This document shows, in pieces, positions 26,334-35,650 of a stretch of DNA of 64,000 nucleotides (position 1 is the first letter of the stretch; the number at the start of each line of letters is the position of its first letter). The translations under genes and the position numbers were made by a program. This DNA comes from Nitrobacteraceae bacterium AZCC 2146. Its GTDB lineage: Bacteria; Pseudomonadota; Alphaproteobacteria; Rhizobiales; Xanthobacteraceae. The notes under the pieces were generated by a model. It was not told where the DNA came from, made no database searches, and worked only from the letters and a program-made list of their open reading frames with translations. The DNA lies in contig JBAGRP010000001.1 of NCBI GenBank assembly GCA_036924855.1, positions 3,100,001 through 3,164,000 of the forward strand. Direction: 5' to 3'.

Positions 26334-27473
26334 ATGGCCGCCTATGGTCTCTATACGCACATCGCCTCGAACAAATTCCGTTCGATGCTGCTGCTCGCGG
26401 GGCTGTTCGTTCTCATCTACGTGATGGTGTTCGCTGGTGCGCTGATCGCCGAGGTGCTGCTCAATAGCAACGGCTCGGTGGCCTATTATCTCAACGCCGC
26501 GACATATGACCTGATCAAGGCGCTGCCGGTCGCCACCATCGGCGCGGCGCTGTGGATCGTGATCGCCTATTTCTTCCACCAGAAGATGATCGACGCCATC
26601 ACCGGCGGCCGGGACGTGACGCGGCAACAGCAGCCGCGGCTGTATAATCTGCTGGAGAACCTGTGCATCTCGCGCGGCATCCCGATGCCGAAGCTGAAGA
26701 TCATGGAGAGCGACGCGCTCAACGCCTTCGCCACTGGGCTCAACCCGCGGCAATATTCCATCACCGTCACCACCGGGCTGCTGCGCGCGCTGAACGACGA
26801 CGAGATGGAATCCGTGCTCGGCCACGAGCTGACCCACATCCGCAATGGCGACGTGCAGCTCATGGTGGTCGCGATGATCATTGCCGGCGTGGTCGGCTTC
26901 ACCGCCGAACTGTTCTTTCGGATGTTCATCAATTCCGGCTTCAATTTTGGTGGCGGCCGCTCGTCGCGCTCCTCGTCCTCCTCCAGCGACAACAAGAATT
27001 CCGGCGGCGGCGCGGTGATCGTCGTCATCATCGCCGTGGCGCTGATCGCGCTGGCCTGGATGCTCTCGCTGGTGGTGCGCTTCGCCCTGTCGCGCTCGCG
27101 CGAGCTGCTGGCCGATGCCGGATCCGTCGAGCTGACGAAAAACCCCGATGCCATGATCTCGGCGCTGCGCAAGATCGAGAATCGCGGCGAACTGCCCGGC
27201 GCCACCTCGGCGGTGATGGAGATGTGCATCGACAATCCCCGCGAGGGGTTTGCCGATCTGTTCGCCACCCACCCTTCGGTGGATTCCCGGGTCGCAGCCC
27301 TGGTGCGATATGCCGGCGGACACGACCCCGGCCGGCTGGCGCTGCCGTCAGACACGGACCCGGCGGCATTGCCGGACGGTTCCGGGCCACCCGCACCGCC
27401 ACGCTCCGGGCCGTGGAGCGATGCCTCCAACCCGCCGGGACCCTGGGTCAAGCCCGCCGGCCCATGGGGTTGA
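26334..27473 (+). CDS. M48-family zinc metalloprotease, HtpX-like
   Basis: HtpX-type proteases degrade damaged membrane proteins. The 379-residue product has two N-terminal membrane helices (about 17-42 and 62-80), the zinc motif HELTHIRNGD at residues 164-173, further hydrophobic segments around 176-205 and 230-260, and the third-ligand region RSRELLADAGSVELT. A Ser-rich insertion (about 208-228) lies between membrane helices. The C-terminal 50 residues are Pro/Gly/Ser-rich, longer than in E. coli HtpX. It follows lemA with a repeat element between them. Confidence 0.9.
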   Translation: MAAYGLYTHIASNKFRSMLLLAGLFVLIYVMVFAGALIAEVLLNSNGSVAYYLNAATYDLIKALPVATIGAALWIVIAYFFHQKMIDAITGGRDVTRQQQPRLYNLLENLCISRGIPMPKLKIMESDALNAFATGLNPRQYSITVTTGLLRALNDDEMESVLGHELTHIRNGDVQLMVVAMIIAGVVGFTAELFFRMFINSGFNFGGGRSSRSSSSSSDNKNSGGGAVIVVIIAVALIALAWMLSLVVRFALSRSRELLADAGSVELTKNPDAMISALRKIENRGELPGATSAVMEMCIDNPREGFADLFATHPSVDSRVAALVRYAGGHDPGRLALPSDTDPAALPDGSGPPAPPRSGPWSDASNPPGPWVKPAGPWG

Positions 27474-27581
27474 AATCTCCCTTGTTTCTGCCATGTTCGC
27501 GCCCAAAGCAGGCATGAGATAGGGTTCGCCTGCGCGATTCTTCTCGCGCGGCAGACACCCCTCGGCACGTAAAGGAATTCC

Positions 27582-28331
27582 ATGGCGAAGCCAGCAGTGA
27601 TTGTGGTCGGCGCGGACAAGGGTGGCGTCGGCAAGACCACGGTGTCGCGGACAGTTCTCGATTATTTCAGCGCCAACAATGTAGCGACCCGGGCCTTCGA
27701 CACCGAATCGCCGCGCGGCACGCTGAAGCGCTTCCATCCGGACATCACCGAGATCGTCGACATGACGACCACCTCGGACCAGATGAAGATCTTCGATACG
27801 CTCAACACCGCAGCACCCTCGGTCACCGTGATCGACGTCCGCGCAGGACTGTTGTCTCCGGCGCTGGCGTCGTTGCGCGACATCGGCTTCCTCGATGCCG
27901 CCAAGTCCGGCCAGATCACCTTCGCCGTGTTCCATATACTGGGCCCCTCGATCGCCTCGCTGGACGAGATCGCCGAGACCGCAGGCTTCATGAATGGTGC
28001 AAAATATTTCCTGGTGAAGAACTTCATCAACAACACCAGCTTCTTCGAATGGGACCAGGCGACCTACAATTCCTATTTCCACCGCATCAAGGACGCCACC
28101 GAGCTGACGATCCCGAAGCTCAACGAAATGGCCTATGAGCAGGTCGAGGTGTCGTCGGTGCCATTCCTGAAATTCGTCGCCAACAAGGGCGTTCACGACG
28201 AAGCCGCGAATTACTCCTTTGTGCTGCGCGGCTATGTCCGGCATTGGCTGGCCAATGTCTGGAGCGAGTTCGACCGCATCAAGCTGACCGACCTCGTCAA
28301 CGACAAGCCCCGCAGCCCCGGCGAGAAATAA
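27582..28331 (+). CDS. ParA/SIMIBI-type ATPase of unknown role
   Basis: The 249-residue protein has a deviant Walker A motif, GADKGGVGKTTVSRT (about residues 10-24), and the following switch-like segments DTESPRGTLKRFHP and VIDVRAGLLSPAL, matching the CobQ/MinD/ParA superfamily. No DNA-binding or amphipathic membrane helix is obvious. It resembles ATPases that sort or position cargo, but no partner is known. It is followed 57 bp downstream by a second, more divergent P-loop protein, suggesting the two work together. Confidence 0.75.
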   Translation: MAKPAVIVVGADKGGVGKTTVSRTVLDYFSANNVATRAFDTESPRGTLKRFHPDITEIVDMTTTSDQMKIFDTLNTAAPSVTVIDVRAGLLSPALASLRDIGFLDAAKSGQITFAVFHILGPSIASLDEIAETAGFMNGAKYFLVKNFINNTSFFEWDQATYNSYFHRIKDATELTIPKLNEMAYEQVEVSSVPFLKFVANKGVHDEAANYSFVLRGYVRHWLANVWSEFDRIKLTDLVNDKPRSPGEK

Positions 28332-28388
28332 TCGCATTTTGCGTTTTAGTGGTTGGATCGGGCGCTGAATCCGCCCGATATTGCATCG

Positions 28389-29057
28389 ATGCGCCGCACG
28401 CCCGTCTACATCATCTGCTCCACGCGCCCGCAGGTCGGCAAGACGCTGATCGCGCGGCTGCTCACGGAGTTCCTGGCGCTGCAGCGCGGCGGCGTGACGG
28501 CGTTCGACATCAGTCTGAAGGAACCGTCGCTGCTGGACTTCCTGCCGAAGCTGACCGAGACCGCCGAAATCGACGACACTTTCGGCAAGATGGCGCTGAT
28601 GGACCGTCTGATCGTCAATGACGACGTCGGCAAGGTGATCGACCTCGGCTATCACGCCTTCGACGAATTCTTCAAAATGACCGCCGAGATCGGCTTCGCC
28701 AAGGAAGCCTCGCGCCGCGGCGTCGCGCCGATCGTGCTGTTCGTCGCCGACACCGACCGCGCCTCGATCCGCGCCTACGCCACGCTGCAGCAGCAGATTC
28801 CGGCGAACGCGCTCTACACCATCGACAACGAGCACGTACTGCGCGGCGAGATGCCGGCGGCGCTGGCGCAAGGCCGCGTGCTGCGCATCGCGGCGCTGCC
28901 GGTGTTCCTGAAGACCTATATCGACCGGCTGAACTTTTCGTTCACGGGATATCTGCGCTCGGAAAAGGACTCTTCGACCGAGCTGCACCAGTGGATCCGG
29001 AAGAACTATTTCAGCTTCCGCGAGATCGAGCTGGGGCTGCTGCTGCAGAGGTCGTGA
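28389..29057 (+). CDS. Second P-loop ATPase-like protein paired with the first
   Basis: The 222-residue product begins TPVYIICSTRPQVGKTLIARLLTEFLAL, a P-loop of the SIMIBI type, though the first glycine of the usual GxxxxGK(T/S) motif is replaced by Ser (STRPQVGKT). It continues with FDISLKEPSLLDFLP and a VLFVADTDRASIRAY strand resembling Walker B/switch regions. Several ParA-like folds share this layout. The ATG at 28389 is used; an upstream start at 28353 lacks conservation. A repeat element lies downstream. Confidence 0.68.
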   Translation: MRRTPVYIICSTRPQVGKTLIARLLTEFLALQRGGVTAFDISLKEPSLLDFLPKLTETAEIDDTFGKMALMDRLIVNDDVGKVIDLGYHAFDEFFKMTAEIGFAKEASRRGVAPIVLFVADTDRASIRAYATLQQQIPANALYTIDNEHVLRGEMPAALAQGRVLRIAALPVFLKTYIDRLNFSFTGYLRSEKDSSTELHQWIRKNYFSFREIELGLLLQRS

Positions 29058-29095
29058 GGGGTCCGACTTGTAGGATGGGTTGACTCACAAAGGTC

Positions 29096-29220
29096 GTCAT
29101 TCCGGGGCGCGAGCAGCGCCAGCTGCGAGCGAGCCCGGAATCCCGAGATGCCCAAACATCTCTGGATTCCGGGTCTGCACTCCAGCCGGCTTCGCCGACT
29201 GAAGCGCATCCCGGAATGAC
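29096..29220. repeat. Dispersed palindromic repeat, family B copy 2
   Basis: This 125-base element is the same length as the copy at 26168-26292 and differs from it at only a few positions. It is bounded by gtcattccgg and ccggaatgac and sits between the second ATPase gene and apt. Confidence 0.9.
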
Positions 29221-29223
29221 AAA

Positions 29224-29769
29224 TCAATGCCCGTCGAACGTCATCAGCGTCCGCACCGGCACATCCATGGCGCGGAGCTTGGCGGCGCCGCCCAGTTCCG
29301 GCAGGTCGATGATGAAGCACGCCGCCACCACTTCGGCGCCGATCTGGCGCATCAGCTTGACCGCGCCCTCGGCGGTGCCGCCGGTGGCAATGAGGTCATC
29401 GACCAGGATGACGCGCTCGCCAGGCTTGATGGCGTCGGCGTGGACTTCCATCTCGTCGATGCCGTATTCCAGCGAATAGGCAATGCGCACCGTGGTGTGC
29501 GGCAGCTTGCCTTTCTTGCGGATCGGCACGAAACCCGCGGACAACTGATGCGCCACCGCGCCGCCGATGATGAAGCCGCGCGCTTCCATGCCGGCGACCT
29601 TGTCGATCTTCAGCCCAGCCCAGGGCTGCACCAACTCGTCGATGGCGCGGCGGAACGAGCGGGCGTCGCCGAGCAACGTGGTGATGTCGCGAAACAGGAT
29701 CCCCGGCTTCGGATAATCCGGAATGGTGCGAACGGAGGCCTTGAGATCGTGTTCGAGGTCAGGTGTCAT
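29224..29769 (-). CDS. apt: Adenine phosphoribosyltransferase
   Basis: Apt joins adenine to PRPP to form AMP, a purine salvage step. The 181-residue protein shows the expected [18 protein letters not shown] start, [17 protein letters not shown], and the PRPP-binding loop [16 protein letters not shown]. Length is normal for the short bacterial type. It is 29 bp downstream of trpE(G) on the same strand and might be co-transcribed with it; no terminator is seen between. Confidence 0.96.
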   Translation of the reverse strand: MTPDLEHDLKASVRTIPDYPKPGILFRDITTLLGDARSFRRAIDELVQPWAGLKIDKVAGMEARGFIIGGAVAHQLSAGFVPIRKKGKLPHTTVRIAYSLEYGIDEMEVHADAIKPGERVILVDDLIATGGTAEGAVKLMRQIGAEVVAACFIIDLPELGGAAKLRAMDVPVRTLMTFDGH

Positions 29770-29798
29770 CGAGGTCTTTCAGTCTTTTCCAATGAGTA

Positions 29799-31961
29799 TC
29801 AGTTAAATTTCTGGCCAAGCCGGAAAGCGTTTTCGACGATGCGCAGGCCGACTTCGCCGCCGAGCGACATCAGCGATTCCGGATGAAACTGCACGCCGCC
29901 GACGGCCAGCGTCTTGTGCTCGATCGCCATTGCGACGCCATCCTCGGTACTCGCGGTGATGGTGAGCACGTCCGGCATGCTGTCGCGCTCGACGAACAGC
30001 GAATGATAGCGGCCGATGACGATTTCATTGGGCAGGTTCTGCATAAGCCGCCCGCCGCGCACGAGCACGCGCGACGGCCGTCCATGCGCCGGCTGCGCCA
30101 GTTGCCCGAGCACGCCGCCGAAATATTCGCCGATCGCCTGTACGCCGAGGCAGACGCCGAAGATCGGCAGCTTTTTCTCCAGCGCGGTATCGATGGTGTT
30201 CCTGATGCCGAAATCCTCAGGCCGCCCCGGTCCCGGCGACAACACCAGCAGGTCGAATTTTTCGCGCTTCAGCATGTCCTGCGCATGGATATGCCTGACG
30301 ACGCTGACCGTGGCGCCGACCTGGCGGAAGTAGTCCGCCAGCATGTGCACGAAACTGTCATCGTGGTCGATCAGCAGAACCTTCTTGCCGGAGCCCGAGG
30401 CATCCGGCGCAAAGGCCGACAGCGGTTTCGGCGCATCGCCGCGCAGCGCCTGGAACAACGCCGCGGCCTTGGTCTGGCATTCCTTCTCCTCGGCAACGGG
30501 ATCCGAGTCGAACAGGAGCGTGGCGCCGACGCGGACTTCGGCGAGGCCGTCCTTCATCCGGATGGTGCGGATGGTGATGCCGGTGTTGATGCCGCCATCG
30601 AACGAGACGCAGCCGATGGCGCCGGCATACCAGCGCCGGCTCGAGCGCTCATTGTCCTCGACGAACTGCATCGCCCACAGCTTTGGCGCGCCGGTCACGG
30701 TGACCGCCCAGGCATGGGTGAGGAACGCGTCGAGCGCGTCGAAGCCGGGCCGCAGCATGCCCTCGACGTGATCGACGGTATGAAACAGCTTTGAATAGGT
30801 CTCGATCTGGCGCCGCGCGAGAACTTTGATCGTGCCGGGAACGCAGACCCGCGCCTTGTCGTTGCGGTCGACGTCGGTGCACATGTTGAGTTCGAATTCG
30901 TCCTTTTCCGAATTCAACAATTGCCGGATCTGCTCGGCATCGCCGATCGCGTCGACGCCGCGCGCGATGGTGCCGGAGATCGGGCAGGTCTCGATCCGGC
31001 GGCCGTCGGAACGCACGAACATTTCCGGCGACGCCGCGACGAGGAATTCGCCGTCGCCGAGATTCATCAGCGCGCCATAGGGCGACGGATTGATGACGCA
31101 GAGCCGCTGGAACACTTCCGCCGGCGAACGCTCGCAGGGTTCGGCGAAGAGTTGCCCGGGCACCGCCTCGAACAGGTCGCCGCGCGCGAACGCCGCGCGG
31201 GCGGTCTCCACCGTGGCCTGATATTCGCCGGGTGCGTGATCGGCAAAACCCTGGCGCGGCGCCTTGTTGTAGCCGCTCTCCGGGGTCTCGCGCGGCAGAC
31301 CGGCAGTGGAGGTGCCGTTCCAGGAAAAATCGTAGCTGAGGATGACGCCGCGGCCGGTGGCGCGGTCATAGGCCAGCAGCTGATCAGGCAAATAGAGCAC
31401 GATGTCGCGCTGGTCGGCCTCGCGGGCGCGCTTCGGCTTGAGGTCCTCGATCTGGAACACGAGGTCATAGGCGAAGGCGCCGAACAGGCCGAGCATCGGA
31501 TCGTCCGACGAGAACAGCTGCGCCACCATATCGCGCACCAGCGACATCACGCTAGCACGGCGGGTGCGCTGGTCTTCATCGACGGGTGCATCGCCGCGGA
31601 CGATGTGGCCTTTCAGCCGGGTCGGGGTTCTCTCGTCGATGACCACGCAGGAGTCGCGCAGGGTGTCGCCGAGGAACGCGATCAGCACCTCGCCACGAGC
31701 GTTCAGCGCCCGCAGCGCAAATTGCGGCCCGGTGGTTTCCAGCAGCAACGGCGGATCTGCAAAGCCGAGGTCGAAGCTTTCATAGCGGCCCGGCACCGTG
31801 GTGCCGGACGACAGCACCACGCCGCGGCGGCGGTCCAGGAGTTCGATCAGGTCGTCAAGCGCGGTGCCGCCGGTAAACTGCGCGACATGGCGCGCTACCG
31901 TGAGACCGGCGCGGGTCTGGTAGGTGCTGTCCGTGGGAAGCGAAAAAACCGTCCTGTTCAT
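29799..31961 (-). CDS. trpE(G): Anthranilate synthase, fused TrpE-TrpG
   Basis: The 720-residue enzyme makes anthranilate from chorismate and glutamine, the first step of tryptophan synthesis. The TrpE part includes LFEAVPGQLFAEPCERSP, CPISGTIARGVDAIGDAEQIRQLL and the DVDRNDKARVC motif. From about residue 524 follows the class I glutamine amidotransferase: catalytic Cys604 in GVCLGVQAIGEYFG, and His693 and Glu695 in VQFHPES. The fused form is typical of rhizobia. Upstream is a leader peptide with paired Trp codons and a terminator, so the gene is controlled by attenuation. Confidence 0.97.
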   Translation of the reverse strand: MNRTVFSLPTDSTYQTRAGLTVARHVAQFTGGTALDDLIELLDRRRGVVLSSGTTVPGRYESFDLGFADPPLLLETTGPQFALRALNARGEVLIAFLGDTLRDSCVVIDERTPTRLKGHIVRGDAPVDEDQRTRRASVMSLVRDMVAQLFSSDDPMLGLFGAFAYDLVFQIEDLKPKRAREADQRDIVLYLPDQLLAYDRATGRGVILSYDFSWNGTSTAGLPRETPESGYNKAPRQGFADHAPGEYQATVETARAAFARGDLFEAVPGQLFAEPCERSPAEVFQRLCVINPSPYGALMNLGDGEFLVAASPEMFVRSDGRRIETCPISGTIARGVDAIGDAEQIRQLLNSEKDEFELNMCTDVDRNDKARVCVPGTIKVLARRQIETYSKLFHTVDHVEGMLRPGFDALDAFLTHAWAVTVTGAPKLWAMQFVEDNERSSRRWYAGAIGCVSFDGGINTGITIRTIRMKDGLAEVRVGATLLFDSDPVAEEKECQTKAAALFQALRGDAPKPLSAFAPDASGSGKKVLLIDHDDSFVHMLADYFRQVGATVSVVRHIHAQDMLKREKFDLLVLSPGPGRPEDFGIRNTIDTALEKKLPIFGVCLGVQAIGEYFGGVLGQLAQPAHGRPSRVLVRGGRLMQNLPNEIVIGRYHSLFVERDSMPDVLTITASTEDGVAMAIEHKTLAVGGVQFHPESLMSLGGEVGLRIVENAFRLGQKFN

Positions 31962-32012
31962 GGCGTCCTCTTACAAAATTGGCCGGAGGAGCGCCACACA
32001 GGACAAACGAAC

Positions 32013-32041
32013 AAAGGCCGTCGCACTGCGATGGCGGCCTT
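32013..32041 (-). terminator. trp attenuator terminator
   Basis: On the minus strand the RNA reads AAGGCCG-CCA-TCGC-AGT-GCGA-CGGCCTT followed by a T-rich tail (TTTGTTCGTTTGT), a strong intrinsic terminator 52 bp upstream of trpE(G). A competing pairing is possible: GGUGGC (minus strand, near 32070-32075) with GCCGCC in the 5' arm, giving an antiterminator. An earlier hairpin (CACCTC at 32089-32084 with GAGGTG at 32077-32072) overlaps the leader stop codon. Confidence 0.85.
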
Positions 32042-32079
32042 CGACGATTGAAAAACAGAAAATCGCACAGCCACCTCGT

Positions 32080-32127
32080 TCAGGAGGTGCGCCACCAACG
32101 ACGGGGGTTGCGGACGGCGGTGTTCAT
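32080..32127 (-). CDS. trpL: trp leader peptide, probably leaderless mRNA
   Basis: The 15-codon frame encodes MNTAVRNPRRWWRTS, with two Trp codons in tandem (32097-32092) placed just before the pause hairpin, as in known trp attenuators. The stop codon lies in the loop of that hairpin. There is no Shine-Dalgarno site, and a promoter-like TTGACG is followed after 17 bases by CTCATT and seven bases later the A of the ATG. This means the transcript probably begins at the start codon itself. In Sinorhizobium meliloti the equivalent trpL mRNA is leaderless and its released RNA (rnTrpL) and peptide act in trans. Confidence 0.88.
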   Translation of the reverse strand: MNTAVRNPRRWWRTS

Positions 32128-32134
32128 GGCGCGC

Positions 32135-32163
32135 AATGAGCCATGGCCGGGCGGGAACGTCAA
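32135..32163 (-). promoter_or_regulatory. Putative trpL promoter
   Basis: TTGACG (32163-32158, minus strand), a 17-base spacer and CTCATT (32140-32135) place the transcription start at the A of the trpL ATG (32127), seven bases after the -10 element. The -35 overlaps the last codon and stop of the GNAT gene at 32160. Confidence 0.6.
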
Positions 32164-32672
32164 GGGAGCCGGGGCATGTTTTGCGGGCTGCCTAGTGTGT
32201 CGGCGCCGTGCTCCCGGACGAAAACTGTGAGCTGCAGGTCCCCGACGCCATCCTCAACCGGTGTCCAGCCCAGCCCTTCGTAATAGGACCGGCGCGCCGG
32301 CCGGGCCGTGAGATAGACGCGTGGAATACCTGCGCCGAAGGCATATCCCACCGCGTGTTCGACAAGCTGGCGGCCAATCTGGCGAGAGCGGAATTGGGGT
32401 TCGATCCAGACGGCAGCCACCCAGGGCGCATATTGCGGACGCTCATCCAGATCAGACGCAATGATCGATGCGGTGCCGGCAAAGACGCCATCGAAATGCG
32501 CGACGAACGCCCGTGGCATGGGACTGCCGGCCAAATTTTCCTTCAAACGACCCGAAATGTATTCGAGCGGCACGCCATGCGGCTCCCACCACGCCCGCCA
32601 GATGCGATCCGCCACCGCATCGAAGAATTCAGGCCGCTGCCGCAGATCAGAAATTGCCGGATTCATGCTCAT
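32160..32672 (-). CDS. GNAT-family N-acetyltransferase
   Basis: The 170-residue protein has the GNAT fold: AFVAHFDGVFAGTASIIASD (strand 4 region), WVAAVWIEPQFRSRQIGRQLVEHAVGYA (acetyl-CoA pyrophosphate loop R/Q-x-x-G-x-G/R type), and RVYLTARPARRSYYEGLGWTPVED (C-terminal motif). The substrate cannot be predicted. Its stop codon overlaps the -35 element of the trpL promoter. It lies downstream of the dienelactone hydrolase gene on the same strand, 44 bp apart, so the two may be co-transcribed. Confidence 0.87.
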   Translation of the reverse strand: MSMNPAISDLRQRPEFFDAVADRIWRAWWEPHGVPLEYISGRLKENLAGSPMPRAFVAHFDGVFAGTASIIASDLDERPQYAPWVAAVWIEPQFRSRQIGRQLVEHAVGYAFGAGIPRVYLTARPARRSYYEGLGWTPVEDGVGDLQLTVFVREHGADTLGSPQNMPRLP

Positions 32673-32716
32673 GGCCTGAGCGGGTTAACGATCTGCGGTC
32701 GTGGGAGCCCATCAAG

Positions 32717-33391
32717 TCATCCCAGATGCTTCTTGAAGAACGCCGTCGCCCGGCCCCAGGCCAGCTCCGCGGCTTCGCGGTCATGCACGGCGGTGCGCTG
32801 TTCGTTGACGAAGGCGTGGTCGGCCTCGTAGCGGAATATCTCAGCAGTCTTGCCGGCGGCCTTCAGGCCCTTCTCGAAGGCATCGACCACAGCCGGGGTA
32901 CACCAGTCGTCGCGGTTGGCGAAGTGGCCCTGCAGCGGCACCTGCACGTCGGCGGGCTTGGCGGCGCCTTCCGGCGGAATGCCGTAGAACGCCACGGCCG
33001 CCTTCAATTCCGGAATCTTGCAGGCGCCGATCACGGTCACCGCGCCGCCGAGGCAGAAGCCGGTGAGGCCAACCTTGGCGCCGTTGCGCGCCAGATACTG
33101 CGCGGCGCCACGCACGGTCTGGGTGGTGGCATCCATGAAATCCAGCGAGTTCATCTCTTTGCCGGCGGCGTCCGTGTCGTGATAGGGCACAACCACGCCA
33201 TTGTAGAGATCCGGCGCCAGCGCGTCGAAGCCGGCCAGCGCGAAGCGATCGGCCAGTCCCTTGATCTGTTCCTGCAGGCCCCACCATTCCTGGATCACCA
33301 CGACGCCCGGCGCATTGCCGGCCGAGGCGTTGGCGAGATAGCCGCTGGTTTCCTTGCCGTCCGGCCGCTTGAACGTGATGTGGGTGCCCAT
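32717..33391 (-). CDS. Dienelactone hydrolase family protein
   Basis: The 224-residue alpha/beta hydrolase has the dienelactone-hydrolase layout: GVVVIQEWWGLQEQIKGLADRFA, the nucleophile elbow GFCLGGA with Cys in place of Ser, the Asp region ANRDDWCTP, and the catalytic His in EADHAFVNEQR. It probably hydrolyses a lactone or similar ester; the true substrate is unknown. The ATG at 33391 follows a GGAGGA ribosome site by about seven bases; an upstream frame start at 33478 is not conserved. A strong terminator separates it from fbcH upstream. Confidence 0.92.
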   Translation of the reverse strand: MGTHITFKRPDGKETSGYLANASAGNAPGVVVIQEWWGLQEQIKGLADRFALAGFDALAPDLYNGVVVPYHDTDAAGKEMNSLDFMDATTQTVRGAAQYLARNGAKVGLTGFCLGGAVTVIGACKIPELKAAVAFYGIPPEGAAKPADVQVPLQGHFANRDDWCTPAVVDAFEKGLKAAGKTAEIFRYEADHAFVNEQRTAVHDREAAELAWGRATAFFKKHLG

Positions 33392-33475
33392 GATGTCCTC
33401 CGGGAATGTTGTGGATCGGATCGGATTGGTTGGCGCCGATTTTGGCGCTGCTGTGATCAGGAAGCAATGAGGCAA

Positions 33476-33502
33476 CAAAAAAGCCCCCGCGGGGGCTTTT
33501 TC
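33476..33502. terminator. Bidirectional intrinsic terminator after fbcH
   Basis: The stem agcccccgcgggggct is flanked by A-tract on the left (aaaaaa) and T-tract on the right (ttttt), so it works on both strands. It stops the fbcF-fbcH transcript on the minus strand, 23 bp after the fbcH stop. Confidence 0.9.
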
Positions 33503-33524
33503 AATTCTGTCCGTACCGCAGCGC

Positions 33525-35591
33525 TCAGTGCGCGTTGGCCCAGACTTTTTTCTTCGTGAAATACAGCAGGCCGGCCAGGATGATCAGGAACACCATGACC
33601 TGCAGGCCAAGGCGCTTGCGGGCTTCGAGGTGCGGCTCTGCAGTCCACATCAGGAAGGTCGCGACGTCCCTCGCGTACTGATCGACCTTCTGCGGCGTGC
33701 CGTCGTCATAGGTCACCTGGTCGTCGGAGATTGGCTTCGGCATCTTGATGGCATGGCCGGGGAAATACGTGTTGTAGTACGAGCCGGCCGGCAGGGCGAA
33801 ATCCTTCGGCGGCGGATCGACGTAACCCTGCAGCAGGGCGTCGACGTAGTTCGGGCCCTTCTCCTGGAACTGTTTGAAGAAATCGAAGACGAACTGCGGG
33901 AAGCCGCGGTCGTAGCCGCGCGCCTTGGCGATCAGCGACAGATCCGGCGGCAGCGCGCCGCCATTGGCGGCGCGGGCGGCCTGCTCGTTGGGGAACGGCG
34001 CCGGGAACTTGTCGGCGAGCCGGCCGGGGCGGTCGAACATGTCGCCGGCGTCGTTCGGGCCATCCTGGACCTTGACGTCGGACGCCACGGCCAGCGCCTG
34101 CGCCGTGGTGAAGCCGGGGCCACCCTCGTCGGCGAGGTTGCGGAAGTGCAGCAGGTTCATCGAATGGCAGGTCGAGCAGACCTCCTTGTAAACCTTGTAG
34201 CCGCGCTGCAGCGCGCCGCGGTCGAACTTGCCGAGCGGACCCGAGAACGACCAGCTCTGCGACGGCGGCACCGCACCGCCGTGTTCCTGCGCACGGGCGT
34301 CCTGCATGCTGCCGGCGATCAGGCCGCCAGCAAGGACCAGCGCGACGATCGCGGAGGCGGCCTTCTTGCCGTACTTGGCCAGCACGTCATCTGCGATCGA
34401 GTTCGGCACCGTGCGCGGCTTCTCGATGCGGCTCAGGATCGGCAGCACGATCAGGAAGTAGGCGAAGTAGCAGAAGGTCAGGATGCGCGAAGCGATGGTG
34501 TAGACGCCTTCCGCCGGCTGGGCACCGAGCCAGCCGAGCAGCACGCACACCGCCACGAAGATCCAGAAGAACTGCTTGGCGATCGGGCGATAGCGCGACG
34601 AACGGGTCTTGGCATTGTCCAGCCAGGGCAGGAACGCCAGCACGAGGATGGCGCCGAACATGCAGATCACGCCGCCGAGCTTGCTCGGGATCGACCGCAG
34701 GATCGCGTAGAACGGCAGGTAGTACCATTCCGGCACAATGTGCGCCGGGGTCACGCCCGGATTCGCCATGATGTAGTTGTCGGGATCGCCGAGGTAGTTC
34801 GGGATGTAAAACACGAACCAGGCGTAGAAGATCATGAAGCACACCATGCCGAAACCATCCTTGATGGTCGCGTAGGGCGTGAAAGGCACGGTGTCCTTCT
34901 CGGTCTTCGGCTCAACGCCAGCCGGGTTGTTCTGACCGGCGACGTGCAGCGCCCAGACGTGCAGCACGACGACGCCGGCGATCACGAAGGGCAGCAGGTA
35001 ATGCAGCGAGAAGAAGCGGTTCAGGGTCGGGTTGCCGACCGAATAGCCGCCCCACAGCAGGGTGACGATGCTGTCGCCGACATAGGGAATGGCGGAGAAC
35101 AGGTTGGTGATGACGGTGGCACCCCAGAAGCTCATCTGGCCCCACGGCAGCACGTAGCCCATGAAGCCGGTCGCCATCATCAGCAGATAGATGATCACGC
35201 CGAGGATCCAGAGGATCTCGCGCGGCTCCTTGTACGATCCGTAATAAAGCCCGCGCAGCATGTGAATGTAGACGGCGATGAAGAACATCGAAGCGCCGTT
35301 GGAATGCAAATAGCGCAGCAGCCAGCCATAGTTCACGTCACGGACGATGCTCTCGACCGAATTGAAGGCCATGTCGACATGCGGGGTGTAATGCATCGCC
35401 AGGATCACGCCGGTGACAATCTGCACGCCGAGCATGAAGGACAGGATGCCGCCGAACGTCCACCAGTAGTTCAGGTTGCGCGGCGTCGGATACGCCACAA
35501 ACGAGGAGTGGATCAGGCCGATGATCGGCAGGCGCCGTTCGATCCACTGCAGGGCGGGATTGGTCGGCTGGTAGGTGGATGGTCCGCTCAT
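33525..35591 (-). CDS. fbcH: Cytochrome bc1 complex, fused cytochrome b and c1
   Basis: The single 688-residue precursor, typical of Bradyrhizobium relatives, is normally cleaved into cytochromes b and c1 of the ubiquinol-cytochrome c reductase. The b part (about 1-405) has eight membrane helices, the haem ligands His96/His197 and His110/His211, and the Qo-site PEWY at 287-290. A hydrophobic signal-like segment (411-434) then leads to cytochrome c1 with its haem motif CSTCH at 472-476, the IKMPKP region with the likely Met ligand, and a C-terminal anchor ([14 protein letters not shown]). It follows fbcF by 59 bp. Confidence 0.98.
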   Translation of the reverse strand: MSGPSTYQPTNPALQWIERRLPIIGLIHSSFVAYPTPRNLNYWWTFGGILSFMLGVQIVTGVILAMHYTPHVDMAFNSVESIVRDVNYGWLLRYLHSNGASMFFIAVYIHMLRGLYYGSYKEPREILWILGVIIYLLMMATGFMGYVLPWGQMSFWGATVITNLFSAIPYVGDSIVTLLWGGYSVGNPTLNRFFSLHYLLPFVIAGVVVLHVWALHVAGQNNPAGVEPKTEKDTVPFTPYATIKDGFGMVCFMIFYAWFVFYIPNYLGDPDNYIMANPGVTPAHIVPEWYYLPFYAILRSIPSKLGGVICMFGAILVLAFLPWLDNAKTRSSRYRPIAKQFFWIFVAVCVLLGWLGAQPAEGVYTIASRILTFCYFAYFLIVLPILSRIEKPRTVPNSIADDVLAKYGKKAASAIVALVLAGGLIAGSMQDARAQEHGGAVPPSQSWSFSGPLGKFDRGALQRGYKVYKEVCSTCHSMNLLHFRNLADEGGPGFTTAQALAVASDVKVQDGPNDAGDMFDRPGRLADKFPAPFPNEQAARAANGGALPPDLSLIAKARGYDRGFPQFVFDFFKQFQEKGPNYVDALLQGYVDPPPKDFALPAGSYYNTYFPGHAIKMPKPISDDQVTYDDGTPQKVDQYARDVATFLMWTAEPHLEARKRLGLQVMVFLIILAGLLYFTKKKVWANAH

Positions 35592-35650
35592 GATGCGATC
35601 CTGAGGAGAGAAACGACTTTATCGGCGTGGCTTCGGGCGGGACCCAAAAC

